This document shows, piece by piece, positions 8,447 through 16,763 of a DNA stretch of 43,571 nucleotides; the first letter of the stretch is position 1, and the number at the start of each line of letters is the position of its first letter. Source of the stretch: an uncultured Atopostipes sp. (GTDB lineage Bacteria > Bacillota > Bacilli > Lactobacillales > Carnobacteriaceae_A); NCBI GenBank assembly GCA_910588235.1, contig CAJUOQ010000019.1:1-43571 (forward strand), written 5' to 3'. The notes under the pieces were generated by a model that was not told the origin of the DNA, did not search any database, and worked only from the letters and a program-made list of their open reading frames with translations. The translations under genes and the position numbers were made by a program.

Positions 8447-9736
8447 TTATTCTACAAATTCGAAGACGAAGTCCAAGATAGCTACTAAATCGCCATCTTT
8501 TGCTCCTCGTTCACGTAGTGCATCATCGACGCCCATTGCGCGTAATTGTCTAGAAAAACGCATGATGGCTTCTTGTTGATCCAAGTTCGTCATCTTGAAG
8601 ACTCGTTCAATTTCTTCACCAGATAGAACCCAAACGCCATCGGGATCACGCGTCAACACAAATGGCGGCTCTTCCTCTTCATGCGTGTAAGTGACGTGTG
8701 TGTCAACTTCTGTTGGTTCTTCTTCAATTTCTTCATAGTCTTCAAGCAATTCAACGGCACGATAAAGAACGGCCTTTAGACCTTCTCTTTGAAGAGCGGA
8801 TATTTCATATAATTCATAGTCCGCATTTAATTCAGCCATCTTTTCTTTAAAAGCTTCTAAATGAGCGGCAGAATCTGGCATATCCATTTTATTCGCAATA
8901 ACCAATTGCGGTTTCTTTAGTAATTTTGGATCGTGATCTTCCAGTTCTTCTTGAATCGTTTGATAGTCTTCAAAAGGATCTCTACCTTCTAGACCACTCA
9001 TATCTATGATATGCAGCAACACTTTTGTTCGTTCAATATGTCTTAAGAATTGTAGACCTAAGCCTACGCCTTCAGCAGCTCCTTCAATGATGCCAGGCAT
9101 ATCACCGATGACAAAACTGCGTCCATCCTCTAAAGCAACAACCCCAATATTTGGTGTTATAGTTGTAAAAGGATAGGCGGCAATTTTGGGTTTAGCCGCT
9201 GTAACGGCTGATAGAAAAGTAGATTTTCCAGCCGAAGGAAAACCGACTAGTCCTACATCCGCTAATAATTTTAATTCTAAAATTAAATTAAAATCATCCC
9301 CTGGCTCCCCATTTTCAGAGATATTTGGTGCCGGATTACGTGCAGAAGCAAAACGAGAATTCCCTCGTCCGCCGCGTCCTCCATGAGCAACCACTATTTT
9401 TTGGCCATCTTCTGTGAGGTCAGCAATCACTTGATCGGTATCCTCGTTTTTAATGACGGTTCCAGGAGGTACAGGGACGACTAAATCTTCAGCAGCTCGT
9501 CCATGTTTTCCTTTAGACATGCCATTTTCACCTTTTTCTGCTTTAAAATGGCGGTTATAACGAAAATCCATCAACGTATGTAAGCCTTCATCGACTTGGA
9601 AGACTACGTCGCCACCTTTTCCTCCGTCACCGCCAGCTGGTCCTCCATCTGGCACATATTTTTCGCGACGAAAGGCAACAATACCGTCACCTCCATCGCC
9701 TGCTTTTATATATATATTGGCTTGATCAATAAACAT
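8447..9736 (-). CDS. obgE: GTPase ObgE/CgtA
   Basis: Essential GTPase in late 50S ribosome assembly and stress signalling. The 429-residue protein has the glycine-rich Obg fold (1-158, with repeated GGxGG turns), a G domain with P-loop GFPSAGKST, DMPGIIEGAAEG and NKMD, and the C-terminal OCT domain (about 350-429) found in Firmicutes. I start at 9736: GGAGGAGATTAT sits immediately before it, while ten additional upstream codons merely translate this RBS. The protein begins MFIDQANIYIKAGDGG, as expected for Obg. Confidence 0.98.
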   Translation of the reverse strand: MFIDQANIYIKAGDGGDGIVAFRREKYVPDGGPAGGDGGKGGDVVFQVDEGLHTLMDFRYNRHFKAEKGENGMSKGKHGRAAEDLVVPVPPGTVIKNEDTDQVIADLTEDGQKIVVAHGGRGGRGNSRFASARNPAPNISENGEPGDDFNLILELKLLADVGLVGFPSAGKSTFLSAVTAAKPKIAAYPFTTITPNIGVVALEDGRSFVIGDMPGIIEGAAEGVGLGLQFLRHIERTKVLLHIIDMSGLEGRDPFEDYQTIQEELEDHDPKLLKKPQLVIANKMDMPDSAAHLEAFKEKMAELNADYELYEISALQREGLKAVLYRAVELLEDYEEIEEEPTEVDTHVTYTHEEEEPPFVLTRDPDGVWVLSGEEIERVFKMTNLDQQEAIMRFSRQLRAMGVDDALRERGAKDGDLVAILDFVFEFVE

Positions 9737-9892
9737 ATAATCTCCTCCTTTCAAGACAATCTTCACATACCTATATTACAGTATTTTCGTATAAAATTAA
9801 ACATAAAATCATTAGAAAGAATCAGATTCACCATTTGCGCTCTTTTAACATTTACCGAGCACATTTAAAATTGCATCTATCTTCCCCTAAAA

Positions 9893-9940
9893 ATATAAAA
9901 AACTCAAAGAAGTTCTCTTATCAGAACTCCGTTTGAGTTT
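9893..9940 (-). terminator. terminator after the HemA-like gene
   Basis: Arms AAACTCAAA (9900-9908) and TTTGAGTTT (9932-9940) with an inner AGTTCT/AGAACT stem, then a T-rich tail on the minus strand. It ends the engB/HemA-like unit before obgE. Confidence 0.9.
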
Positions 9941-9943
9941 ACA

Positions 9944-11011
9944 CTAGTATAAGGTTTCTGTTTTTTCGGACATTTGCATTTTTTCAAGAAATTGCATAAA
10001 TTTTTCAATATGCTCATTCAACTCTTCATCAAAAGCGACAAAGGCTTCCGTTTGTTCGTCATCATTGTAAGTCATCTCAATCGAACCATCAATATACTGA
10101 AGATCCAGCTCAGGAAATTCAAAATGATCCAAGCCTTCCGCTCGCGTGTCCACGATATACTGTACTTTTTTCGTTTGTCGAATCACGGTGACCTCTTCGA
10201 GGATTTCTTCATCAAACAATTTAATTTTTGATGTGTTTAAGATGGCAGCATCCGCTTTAGACAAGCGATAACAAAGTGATTTCGCAGTAACTGGGTATAC
10301 TTTTGTACGTTCGTTGTCATTTAGATAGTACTTAATCCGTTCAAATTGTTTTTGACTTTCAAATTCATCGTTTTGGATAATTGTAACGGTCTGTGCTCCC
10401 GCAAAGATGAGTAATTTCGTTAGAAAGTAAACTTGCCAATCATCACCAGAAACTAAATAGTGTTTCTTCTCTAAATGTTCCATTCGTTCTTGGAGTAAAT
10501 AAACATATTTAGATAATAAGCTTTGATTCAGTGGTTTAATCGCTTTTTCGAGCTTTAGCGCGTACGATAAGTAGATCGCTTTTTTAAACATCCGATACAC
10601 GACTGGACCACTTGTGTGTAAAGTGTTTGCTAATTCGATCGCTTTTTCTACCGATCTTAAAATACTAAAAGCACCTTGTGGTTGGGATAAATAACCACTC
10701 GTAATTTCAAACAGATGTCTCAAAACATCTTCATTAAATTTACTGTACGTTTCTAAAATAATATCTTGTAAAACTTTGTCTGTCTCTTCGGCAAGATATC
10801 GTAAAAACTCTCCATGACTAAACACAGTCTCATCGACATACAAATAATATTCGTTACGGAAATCATTGGTCAAAACTACAATTTCTTCTACACCATTAAA
10901 TTTAGAGATATCGTACATTTGTCTTTTTTTATTTTGTTCGGTTAAAAGATATTTATCAACATCTTCTTTCATCACCGTTTCTTTATTGACTCCATACATT
11001 AATAATTTCAT
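9944..11011 (-). CDS. degenerate glutamyl-tRNA reductase-like protein (HemA paralogue without catalytic Cys)
   Basis: The 355-residue protein follows the GluTR (HemA) plan but is not a credible reductase. The start MKLLMYGVNKET matches the HemA N-terminus. The block VEEIVVLTNDFRNEYY aligns without gaps to the HemA active-site block (LSTCNRTE), putting D50 at the catalytic Cys50 position while R52 and E54 remain. VLRHLFEITSGY (H99 kept) aligns with HLFRVASGLDS, but GEPQILGQVK has become GAFSILRSVE. GPVVYRMFKKAI continues the match. The NADPH loop (VSGDDWQ, 187-193) is eroded and the usual long C-terminal dimerisation helix is shortened (355 versus about 420-450 residues). It overlaps engB by four bases, the place where Bacillus has hemA (ysxC-ysxD-hemA). 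No other hem gene follows. Function unknown. Confidence 0.8.
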   Translation of the reverse strand: MKLLMYGVNKETVMKEDVDKYLLTEQNKKRQMYDISKFNGVEEIVVLTNDFRNEYYLYVDETVFSHGEFLRYLAEETDKVLQDIILETYSKFNEDVLRHLFEITSGYLSQPQGAFSILRSVEKAIELANTLHTSGPVVYRMFKKAIYLSYALKLEKAIKPLNQSLLSKYVYLLQERMEHLEKKHYLVSGDDWQVYFLTKLLIFAGAQTVTIIQNDEFESQKQFERIKYYLNDNERTKVYPVTAKSLCYRLSKADAAILNTSKIKLFDEEILEEVTVIRQTKKVQYIVDTRAEGLDHFEFPELDLQYIDGSIEMTYNDDEQTEAFVAFDEELNEHIEKFMQFLEKMQMSEKTETLY

Positions 11012-11610
11012 TCTGATTCAATCCCTAAATCCTTTAAAATAATCTCCCAGATTTCATCCTGTCCTTCACCTGTAACGGCTGAAAATGGAACGACAAGATC
11101 TTCTTCAAATAAATTCAACGTATCGACCACTTGATTCATATGACGGTTATGAACACCACGTTTTACTTTATCCGCTTTGGTCGCCACGACTAAGACGGGT
11201 AAATTTAAATATTTTAAATATTCATACATCTGAACGTCTTGCGCGGTTGGTCGATGTCTAAAGTCGACGACGAGAATGGTTGTCACTAATTCTTCGCGCG
11301 TCGCGAAATAGTGCTCCATCATCTGTCCCCATTTTTCTAACTCTTGCTTTGATACTTTGGCATAACCATAACCTGGAACATCTACAAAGATCAGTTCTTC
11401 TTCAATTTTATAAAAATTAATAGTACGCGTTCTGCCAGGTTTGCTAGAAGTACGCGCTAGTTTTTTTCGATTGATTAATTTATTGATCAACGATGACTTT
11501 CCAACATTGGAGCGGCCAGCTATCGCTACTTCCGGTAAATTTAAATCTGGATATTGCTCTTCTTTTACAGCACTAATTAAAATCTGTGCGTTTTGGATTG
11601 GAAATTTCAT
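11008..11610 (-). CDS. engB: ribosome biogenesis GTPase YsxC/EngB
   Basis: Essential GTPase for 50S subunit maturation. The 200-residue protein has P-loop AGRSNVGKSS (31-40), switch I with RTRTINF, G3 DVPGYGYAKVS, G4 TKAD and G5 SAVTGEG. Size and motifs match the TrmE-Era-EngA-EngB family. It is read just before the HemA-like gene with stop-start overlap. In Bacillus lon lies between clpX and ysxC; here engB follows clpX directly, with a 264-base gap holding its own promoter and the clpX terminator. Confidence 0.97.
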   Translation of the reverse strand: MKFPIQNAQILISAVKEEQYPDLNLPEVAIAGRSNVGKSSLINKLINRKKLARTSSKPGRTRTINFYKIEEELIFVDVPGYGYAKVSKQELEKWGQMMEHYFATREELVTTILVVDFRHRPTAQDVQMYEYLKYLNLPVLVVATKADKVKRGVHNRHMNQVVDTLNLFEEDLVVPFSAVTGEGQDEIWEIILKDLGIESE

Positions 11611-11662
11611 AATGTCACCTAACTTCTTTAAAATGTTTTAACGAGCTTTTGTCTTTCATACA

Positions 11663-11702
11663 CAAAACAAGAAAAGGTATAAAAACCCTTTAGCTTCTTT
11701 TG
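11663..11702 (-). other. stem-loop in the engB leader
   Basis: Within the 5' leader of engB the minus strand can fold CAAAAGAAG with CTTGTTTTG (one mismatch) around an inner AAAGG/CCTTT stem. There is no T-run behind it, so it is not a standard terminator. Function unknown. Confidence 0.4.
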
Positions 11703-11713
11703 CTACTCCTAAG

Positions 11714-11741
11714 ATAGTAACATATTACAAGATAATTTCAA
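11714..11741 (-). promoter_or_regulatory. engB promoter
   Basis: Minus strand TTGAAA, a 16-base spacer and TACTAT with an upstream TG (extended -10). It predicts a leader of about 95 bases before engB. Confidence 0.65.
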
Positions 11742-11821
11742 ATAGATTTCAAGGAATCTTAATATTTAAAAGGAACGTAAATTTTGTTATCTTCGCTTTT
11801 CCCTCAATCATAAAGCAAAAT

Positions 11822-11863
11822 AAAAAAACCACTGACGCCTTTAAATAGCGTTCAATGGTTTTC
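11822..11863 (-). terminator. clpX terminator
   Basis: Minus strand AAAACCAtTGA..CGC pairs with GCG.CAgTGGTTTT around a TATTTAAAG loop and runs into a seven-T tract. It sits 11 bases after the clpX stop. Confidence 0.87.
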
Positions 11864-11874
11864 ATTTTAACGTT

Positions 11875-13128
11875 TTAGCTTACGAGTTCGCCCTCTTCAT
11901 CATAAAAGAGTGGATCGTTTGTTCCTTCTACCGCTTGGTCTGTAATAATGACTTTTTCAATATCATCACGACTAGGGATTTCAAACATAATGTTTAACAT
12001 AATATCTTCGATAATTGTCCGTAGACCACGGGCACCTGTCCCCTGATCAATGGCACGTTTACCGATAGCTCGTAAAGCTCCTTGATCAAATTCTAACTCA
12101 ACATCATCTAAGTGTAAGAGTGTTTCATATTGCTTCACTAATGAATTCTTTGGTTTTGTTAAAATATCAATTAAGTCTGATTCTTCCAATTCATTCAAGA
12201 CAGCTGTGACCGGTAAACGACCAATAAATTCAGGAATTAACCCAAATTTTTGTAAGTCATCAGGTAACACTTCTTGAATGATATTGTCTGAATCTTCCAG
12301 CTCGTTTTTCTCACTTACAGAACCGAAACCAATTAAACGTTGACCGATACGATCACGTATAATGTCTTCTAAGCCTGCAAATGCTCCACCCACAATAAAT
12401 AAAATATTGGTTGTATCAATTTCAATCATTTCTTGTTGAGGATGTTTACGTCCGCCTTTAGGTGGGACGCTGGCCGTTGAGCCTTCTAAAATCTTCAGTA
12501 AGGATTGCTGTACCCCTTCACCACTCACGTCACGAGTGATCGATACATTTTCAGATTTTTTCGCAATTTTATCAATCTCATCGATATAAACAATGCCATA
12601 TTGTGCTCGTTCTACATCGAAATCTGCAGCTTGTAATAAACTAAGCAAGATATTTTCAACGTCTTCACCCACATAACCTGCTTCTGTTAAATTCGTGGCA
12701 TCTGCAATCGCAAATGGCACATTTAAAATACGAGCAAGCGTTTGGGCTAAATAAGTTTTACCGGAACCTGTAGGCCCCGCTAATAGAATGTTACTTTTTT
12801 GTAGTTGAATATCTTCTTCAGAGTCAGATTCTAATAAATGATTTACGCGTTTATAATGGTTGTAAACAGCAACAGATAAAGTACGTTTCGCTGCTTCTTG
12901 ACCAATTACGTAATCATTTAGGACTTCATAAATCTCTTGAGGTTTTGGTACATTTTCAAATTCAACAGATTGTTGTAACTCAAAGTCATTATCAATAATT
13001 TCTTTACTTAAATTTACACATTCATCACAAATATAGACACCAGGTCCTGCAATAAGTTTGTCGACCTGATCTTGTGATTTACCGCAAAAAGAACAAGACA
13101 TATTCATATTTTCATCGTTGTTATACAT
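11875..13128 (-). CDS. clpX: ATP-dependent Clp protease ATP-binding subunit ClpX
   Basis: AAA+ unfoldase that feeds substrates to ClpP. The 417-residue protein has the N-terminal zinc domain (C12, C15, C34, C37), Walker A GPTGSGKT, Walker B IVYIDEIDKI, the pore-loop GYVGEDV, sensor motifs and the RPVTAVL-like GRLPVTAVL segment. The ClpP-docking IGF loop appears as LIGFGS. It lies downstream of tig, as in most Bacillota, but has its own promoter and is separated from tig by a terminator. Confidence 0.98.
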   Translation of the reverse strand: MYNNDENMNMSCSFCGKSQDQVDKLIAGPGVYICDECVNLSKEIIDNDFELQQSVEFENVPKPQEIYEVLNDYVIGQEAAKRTLSVAVYNHYKRVNHLLESDSEEDIQLQKSNILLAGPTGSGKTYLAQTLARILNVPFAIADATNLTEAGYVGEDVENILLSLLQAADFDVERAQYGIVYIDEIDKIAKKSENVSITRDVSGEGVQQSLLKILEGSTASVPPKGGRKHPQQEMIEIDTTNILFIVGGAFAGLEDIIRDRIGQRLIGFGSVSEKNELEDSDNIIQEVLPDDLQKFGLIPEFIGRLPVTAVLNELEESDLIDILTKPKNSLVKQYETLLHLDDVELEFDQGALRAIGKRAIDQGTGARGLRTIIEDIMLNIMFEIPSRDDIEKVIITDQAVEGTNDPLFYDEEGELVS

Positions 13129-13163
13129 ATTCTATTCACCTCAATCTAATCCTTTTTGACGCT

Positions 13164-13183
13164 AACCTATACTAACATAGGTT
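13164..13183. promoter_or_regulatory. palindrome over the clpX -10 region
   Basis: A perfect inverted repeat AACCTAT-ACTAAC-ATAGGTT spans the predicted clpX -10. It does not match the CtsR or CIRCE operator patterns I know. It could be an operator for an unidentified repressor or chance symmetry. Confidence 0.4.
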
Positions 13184-13198
13184 CTCATTTAGTACCAA
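13169..13198 (-). promoter_or_regulatory. clpX promoter
   Basis: Minus strand TTGGTA (13198-13193), an 18-base spacer and TAGTAT (13174-13169) with TG one base upstream. It is about 40 bases from the start codon. Confidence 0.6.
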
Positions 13199-13225
13199 TA
13201 TTTGGTTTTCAGAGCCAAGTATAAA

Positions 13226-13266
13226 TAAAAAGTTGGTATGCTAAAAGACGGCAGACCAACTTTTTT
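13226..13266 (-). terminator. tig terminator
   Basis: Arms AAAAAGTTGGT (13227-13237) and ACCAACTTTTT (13255-13265). It is T-rich on both sides, so it may work in both directions, and it ends tig before clpX. Confidence 0.88.
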
Positions 13267-13290
13267 ACAAATATCAAAAAATAATTTTAC

Positions 13291-14616
13291 TTATTCTTCC
13301 GTAGACTCTTCAGATTCTTCATCTGCTTCAGGATCTAAAACTTCTTTTGCTGTTGAACCGATTAATTCAATAGCTTTCTTCATTGCAATATCACGAGTTA
13401 ATAATTCAGGAGACAATACTTCACGAACTTGGTCCGCTGATAAGTTATATTGTTCTGCTAACTCGTTAATTTCTTCTTCTTGCTCTTCTTCTGTCGCATC
13501 AAGCTCTTCAGCATCAACAATTGCTTCTAAGACTAAGTTTGTACGAACATTATCTTCTGCACCTACTTCAAATTGTCTATGTAGGTCAGCTTCATCTGTT
13601 TGTGTAATGCTAAAGTACATTTCTTTTGTCATACCTTGTTGACTTAAATTATTATAGAACATGTCCATTTGACGGTGAACTTCTTCATGCGCCATGTCAT
13701 AAGGAATTTCATCGACGGTCGCATTTTCAACGGCTTTACGAATGGCTTCTTCATCGCGAGCGTTGTCTGCGAATTGATTACGTGAGTCTTCTAAGTTTTT
13801 ACGTGTTTTCTCGCGTAATTCTTCAATTGTTTCGACGTCGTCATCTGCATCTTGTGCAAAATCGTCATCTAATTCAGGCAGTTCTTTTGTTTTAACTTCA
13901 TGAACAGTCACTTTAAAGAGTGCTTCGGCTCCAGCTAATTCTTCTGCTTGGTATTCTTCAGGGAAAGTAACTTCTACATCCACTTCTGAATCTGGTTCTG
14001 CACCAATCAATTGCTCTTCAAAGCCTGGAATGAATGAGTCTGAGCCTAATTCTAGTGAATAGTTTGTTGCTGATCCACCTTCAAAGACTTCACCATCAAC
14101 AGATCCTTCATAGTCAATCACTACCGTGTCGCCTTCTTCTGCAGGCGCATCTTTGATAACTAATTCAGCAAATTCTTTTCGTTGATTTTCTAATGCTTCT
14201 TCCACATCTTCATCAGTTACATCGCGGTCATGTTTAGTAACTTCTAGTTCTTTATATTGACCGAGTTCTACTTCTGGTTTTAAAGGAACTTCAATTTCTA
14301 ATTCCCAGTCTTGTCCTTTTTCCCAGTCGATGTCTTTGATTTGTGGTTGACCAACCACTTCATCTTCTACTTCTTCTAGCGCTTCTTGATAAGCTGCTGG
14401 GAAGATGTCATTTAGTGTGTCTTCGTATAGTGCTTCTTCACCAAACATTTGGTTGAAAATGCGACGAGGAACACGACCTTTTCTGAATCCAGGAACATTT
14501 AATGTACCTTTTACTTGGTTAAAAGTTTTGTCTAAACCTTTTTCCACTTTCTCACGATCAATTGTGAGTTTTATTTCTCCTGTAATTGGTCCTGTTTTTT
14601 CGTAATTTACTGTCAT
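13291..14616 (-). CDS. tig: trigger factor
   Basis: Ribosome-bound chaperone and peptidyl-prolyl isomerase. The 441-residue protein has the N-terminal ribosome-binding domain with the signature NVPGFRKGRVPRRIFNQMFG (about residues 40-60), an FKBP domain (about 160-245, GDTVVIDYEGSVDGE and IPGFEEQLIGA) and the helical C-terminal chaperone domain ending in an acidic tail (DPEADEESEESTEE). The RBS GGAGGCAAGTATAGA precedes the ATG. Terminators isolate it from clpX downstream. Confidence 0.98.
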   Translation of the reverse strand: MTVNYEKTGPITGEIKLTIDREKVEKGLDKTFNQVKGTLNVPGFRKGRVPRRIFNQMFGEEALYEDTLNDIFPAAYQEALEEVEDEVVGQPQIKDIDWEKGQDWELEIEVPLKPEVELGQYKELEVTKHDRDVTDEDVEEALENQRKEFAELVIKDAPAEEGDTVVIDYEGSVDGEVFEGGSATNYSLELGSDSFIPGFEEQLIGAEPDSEVDVEVTFPEEYQAEELAGAEALFKVTVHEVKTKELPELDDDFAQDADDDVETIEELREKTRKNLEDSRNQFADNARDEEAIRKAVENATVDEIPYDMAHEEVHRQMDMFYNNLSQQGMTKEMYFSITQTDEADLHRQFEVGAEDNVRTNLVLEAIVDAEELDATEEEQEEEINELAEQYNLSADQVREVLSPELLTRDIAMKKAIELIGSTAKEVLDPEADEESEESTEE

Positions 14617-14782
14617 TCTATACTTGCCTCCGATTTATTTAATATTAAATGATCACATATTAAGTGATGTGACGGGTTCACATACCTTGTAAGGATACTA
14701 TATTTCTCCCGCTTTGTAAATGGATATTCACCTTATTTTGGCTTTTTATACTTCTATGGATGTTCTAGTGTTAATAACCAAA

Positions 14783-15751
14783 CTATTCTGTTTTAAGGTT
14801 CCTGCGCGCCACTCGGTGAAGATGACTCAACCATTTCTCCATTTCTAGCTGTTCATTTGTTTGTGGCGTAGTCTCCAATTTTAATTGTTCTGAAAAATCA
14901 AAATGCTCAATATAACTCTCTACCCAATAATCAATATCGGTGACTATTTCTTCAATAAAAGGATAGAGTAACAGCAAATCGTTCATCATTTCCACTTTCA
15001 CCACTTCAAATAAACTCGGATATTTATGTAACTTACGGCTCAAAATGTCATCGAGGTTTTGCACAATCGCCACTTGGTCAAATCGTTCAATCTCTCGCGG
15101 GACCACTTCTTTTTGCTGGTTAAACCATGGAAAGAAGTACTGATCGGGATCTTGTTTTTCAACCAATAATTCTAAAAAAGCTCTTTGCGCCATACCAGAA
15201 AGAGAAGGACTTGAAAAAATAAACGCGGCCCTTTCTTGTAAATCTTCTAAATCTAAAGTACGAGCCTTTTGAATGATTTCTGTTTGTTTACTGGGCGAGT
15301 AACTATCTAGTTCCGCTAATTCTTTTTTTGTCGCTTGTTTTTCCATTTCCATTTCAAAATTAACCAGTTCACGTTCCAGATTCAATTCCCGCTCTAAGCT
15401 CTCCCATTCTGAAGAATAGAATGAAGGGGGATCTGTAAGATGGTCTTGAATCAATACTTCCGCTTCTAAAAATAATTGGTTCTTAATCAATAGCATAGTA
15501 TAAAGTGTTGCATGTTTTTCTTGGGCGACATAAAAATTCTTTTGTTCATTTGCAATGTCTAAAGCCTCATCATAACGTTCTAATGTATAAAGAATTAAAG
15601 TATAAAGATGATTTACAGCGGTTCCTTTGTCTTTTTCATAAACTTTTTCGATGCATACAAGCGCCGCTTCAAAATCATTTCTTTCAATGTATTCTACCGC
15701 TTGCTCAAAATACATTTGGTCATTAAAAGGAAATTCAATTTTATCTCCCAT
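14783..15751 (-). CDS. TPR-like helical protein of unknown function
   Basis: A 322-residue soluble, acidic, all-helical protein. Its N-terminal part (about 10-110) shows TPR-like pairs: EQAVEYIERNDFEAALVCIEKVYEKD, YTLILYTLERYDEALDIANE and LLIKNQLFLEAEVLI. A Glu-rich coiled-coil segment (about 120-150) and a helical C-terminal domain follow. No catalytic motif is visible. Similar proteins stand upstream of tig in other Lactobacillales, but I know of no defined role. I start at ATG 15751, six bases after AGGTG; a GTG three codons upstream overlaps that RBS. Confidence 0.75.
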   Translation of the reverse strand: MGDKIEFPFNDQMYFEQAVEYIERNDFEAALVCIEKVYEKDKGTAVNHLYTLILYTLERYDEALDIANEQKNFYVAQEKHATLYTMLLIKNQLFLEAEVLIQDHLTDPPSFYSSEWESLERELNLERELVNFEMEMEKQATKKELAELDSYSPSKQTEIIQKARTLDLEDLQERAAFIFSSPSLSGMAQRAFLELLVEKQDPDQYFFPWFNQQKEVVPREIERFDQVAIVQNLDDILSRKLHKYPSLFEVVKVEMMNDLLLLYPFIEEIVTDIDYWVESYIEHFDFSEQLKLETTPQTNEQLEMEKWLSHLHRVARRNLKTE

Positions 15752-15780
15752 ATCTATCACCTGTTTTACCCTATTTTTTC

Positions 15781-15823
15781 AAAAAAGAAAACCTGGGCAG
15801 AAATACTGAAACCACCACAGGTT
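15781..15823 (-). terminator. probable terminator after the DUF2187 gene
   Basis: Minus strand AACCTG (15823-15818) pairs with CAGGTT (15795-15790), with GG/CC and CAG/CTG inner pairs, followed by TTTTCTTTTTT. The stem is imperfect. Confidence 0.55.
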
Positions 15824-15833
15824 AATTTATATA

Positions 15834-16223
15834 TTATTCTTCGGTATCTTCTTCAGGTTCTTCCATCATGTGTTCTGTGATATCAAACTTCTTGAGGAAT
15901 GCATCGATATCTTTGAAGTTCACTACCGTTTTTTCTTCCATTAAATCATATAAATGTTTGGGCGAATTGTCCCAGTCCACGACAACAATCGCGCTGTTCG
16001 TCAGTAACTTTTCAATGGTTCCTTCCATATGTTCCCCGCGGAAGGTAAACGCAATGTTTTCACCGACTTCTGGGCGGATTTTTTCTTTGATTGCATCAAT
16101 AATCTCCACCGCCTCTTTATAAGGCAAGTCTAGTAAGTTTGCAATACGTGAGTTACTTGCACCTTTACGAAGTTCTGTTTCGACAAGTTCTTGTGTTTCA
16201 TCTGTAATCTTTACATCTGCCAC
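15834..16223 (-). CDS. DUF2187-domain protein with N-terminal helical region
   Basis: The 129-residue protein has two parts. Residues 5-50 are helical and resemble a small helix-turn-helix (KGASNSRIANLLDLPYKEA). Residues 52-108 match the DUF2187/YkvS fold, a small beta barrel (GENIAFTFRGEHMEGTIEKLLTNS... VVVDW... VVNFKDI). The tail is acidic (EEPEEDTEE). Bacillus YkvS is only the barrel, so the fused N-terminus is an addition. I start at GTG 16223, nine bases after GAGAGG; the longer frame back to 16262 has no RBS. Function unknown; the barrel plus possible HTH suggests nucleic-acid binding (inference). Confidence 0.72.
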   Translation of the reverse strand: MADVKITDETQELVETELRKGASNSRIANLLDLPYKEAVEIIDAIKEKIRPEVGENIAFTFRGEHMEGTIEKLLTNSAIVVVDWDNSPKHLYDLMEEKTVVNFKDIDAFLKKFDITEHMMEEPEEDTEE

Positions 16224-16298
16224 TTGTATCAACCTCTCATCTCTTAAAAAGTCATGTATCATTGTAACAAAAATTTACTGAAAATGCGATGATTATAC

Positions 16299-16763
16299 TT
16301 AGTTTGTTTGTTGATTACAATAATCTAAGGCTTTAAAACCGATTGTTTTAAGGGATTCACTTAATTGCGCTAATTCTTCATCGGACACCTCTTCAAATAA
16401 TTGATTAATTACCTCACTATGTTGAGGGAAGATATCATCCATCAGTTCATACCCTTTATCGGACAGAGAAACTAAGGTTACACGACGGTCGTTCTCATTG
16501 ACTTTTCGCTCAACTAAATCTTTTTTCTCTAATTGGTCAATCACATAAGTAATACTGCTGGAGGCCAGTAATACTTTATTGCCGATAATTTGTATAGGTT
16601 GTGCGCCTTTACTATAAAGGACTTCCATTACTGTAAATTCAGTAGGATTTAAACCATAAGATTGCATGTCCTTCTTCAACATATTCGAGACACTTCCATG
16701 TGCTCGTAACAATATCGTTAAAGCTCTTAATGCCTCTTCTTCTCTACTCATTGATTTATTCAT
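16299..16763 (-). CDS. MarR-family transcriptional regulator
   Basis: A 154-residue winged-helix repressor of the MarR family. The core shows GLNPTEFTVMEVLYSKG (helices 2-3), the recognition helix region KVLLASSSITYVIDQLEKKDLVERK, and the wing with the family-typical ENDRRVTLVSLSDKG. Long helices at both ends form the dimer interface. Its ATG overlaps the pgsA stop by four bases (ATGA), so it is translated together with pgsA. The ligand and target genes cannot be told from sequence; it has no cysteine in the sensor positions of OhrR/MgrA types that I can identify (the single Cys is near the C-terminus). Confidence 0.92.
   Translation of the reverse strand: MNKSMSREEEALRALTILLRAHGSVSNMLKKDMQSYGLNPTEFTVMEVLYSKGAQPIQIIGNKVLLASSSITYVIDQLEKKDLVERKVNENDRRVTLVSLSDKGYELMDDIFPQHSEVINQLFEEVSDEELAQLSESLKTIGFKALDYCNQQTN

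Noticed and set aside
9596..9868. Plus-strand ORF opposite the start of obgE
   Set aside because: Antisense shadow of the glycine-rich Obg coding region with no RBS.
9944..11011. Annotating the gene as a functional glutamyl-tRNA reductase (hemA)
   Set aside because: The catalytic Cys, GEPQ motif and NADPH loop are lost, and no other haem synthesis genes are nearby.
13238..13642. Ser-rich plus-strand ORF opposite tig
   Set aside because: Antisense of the acidic tig C-terminus (Glu codons read as Ser on the other strand); no start signals.
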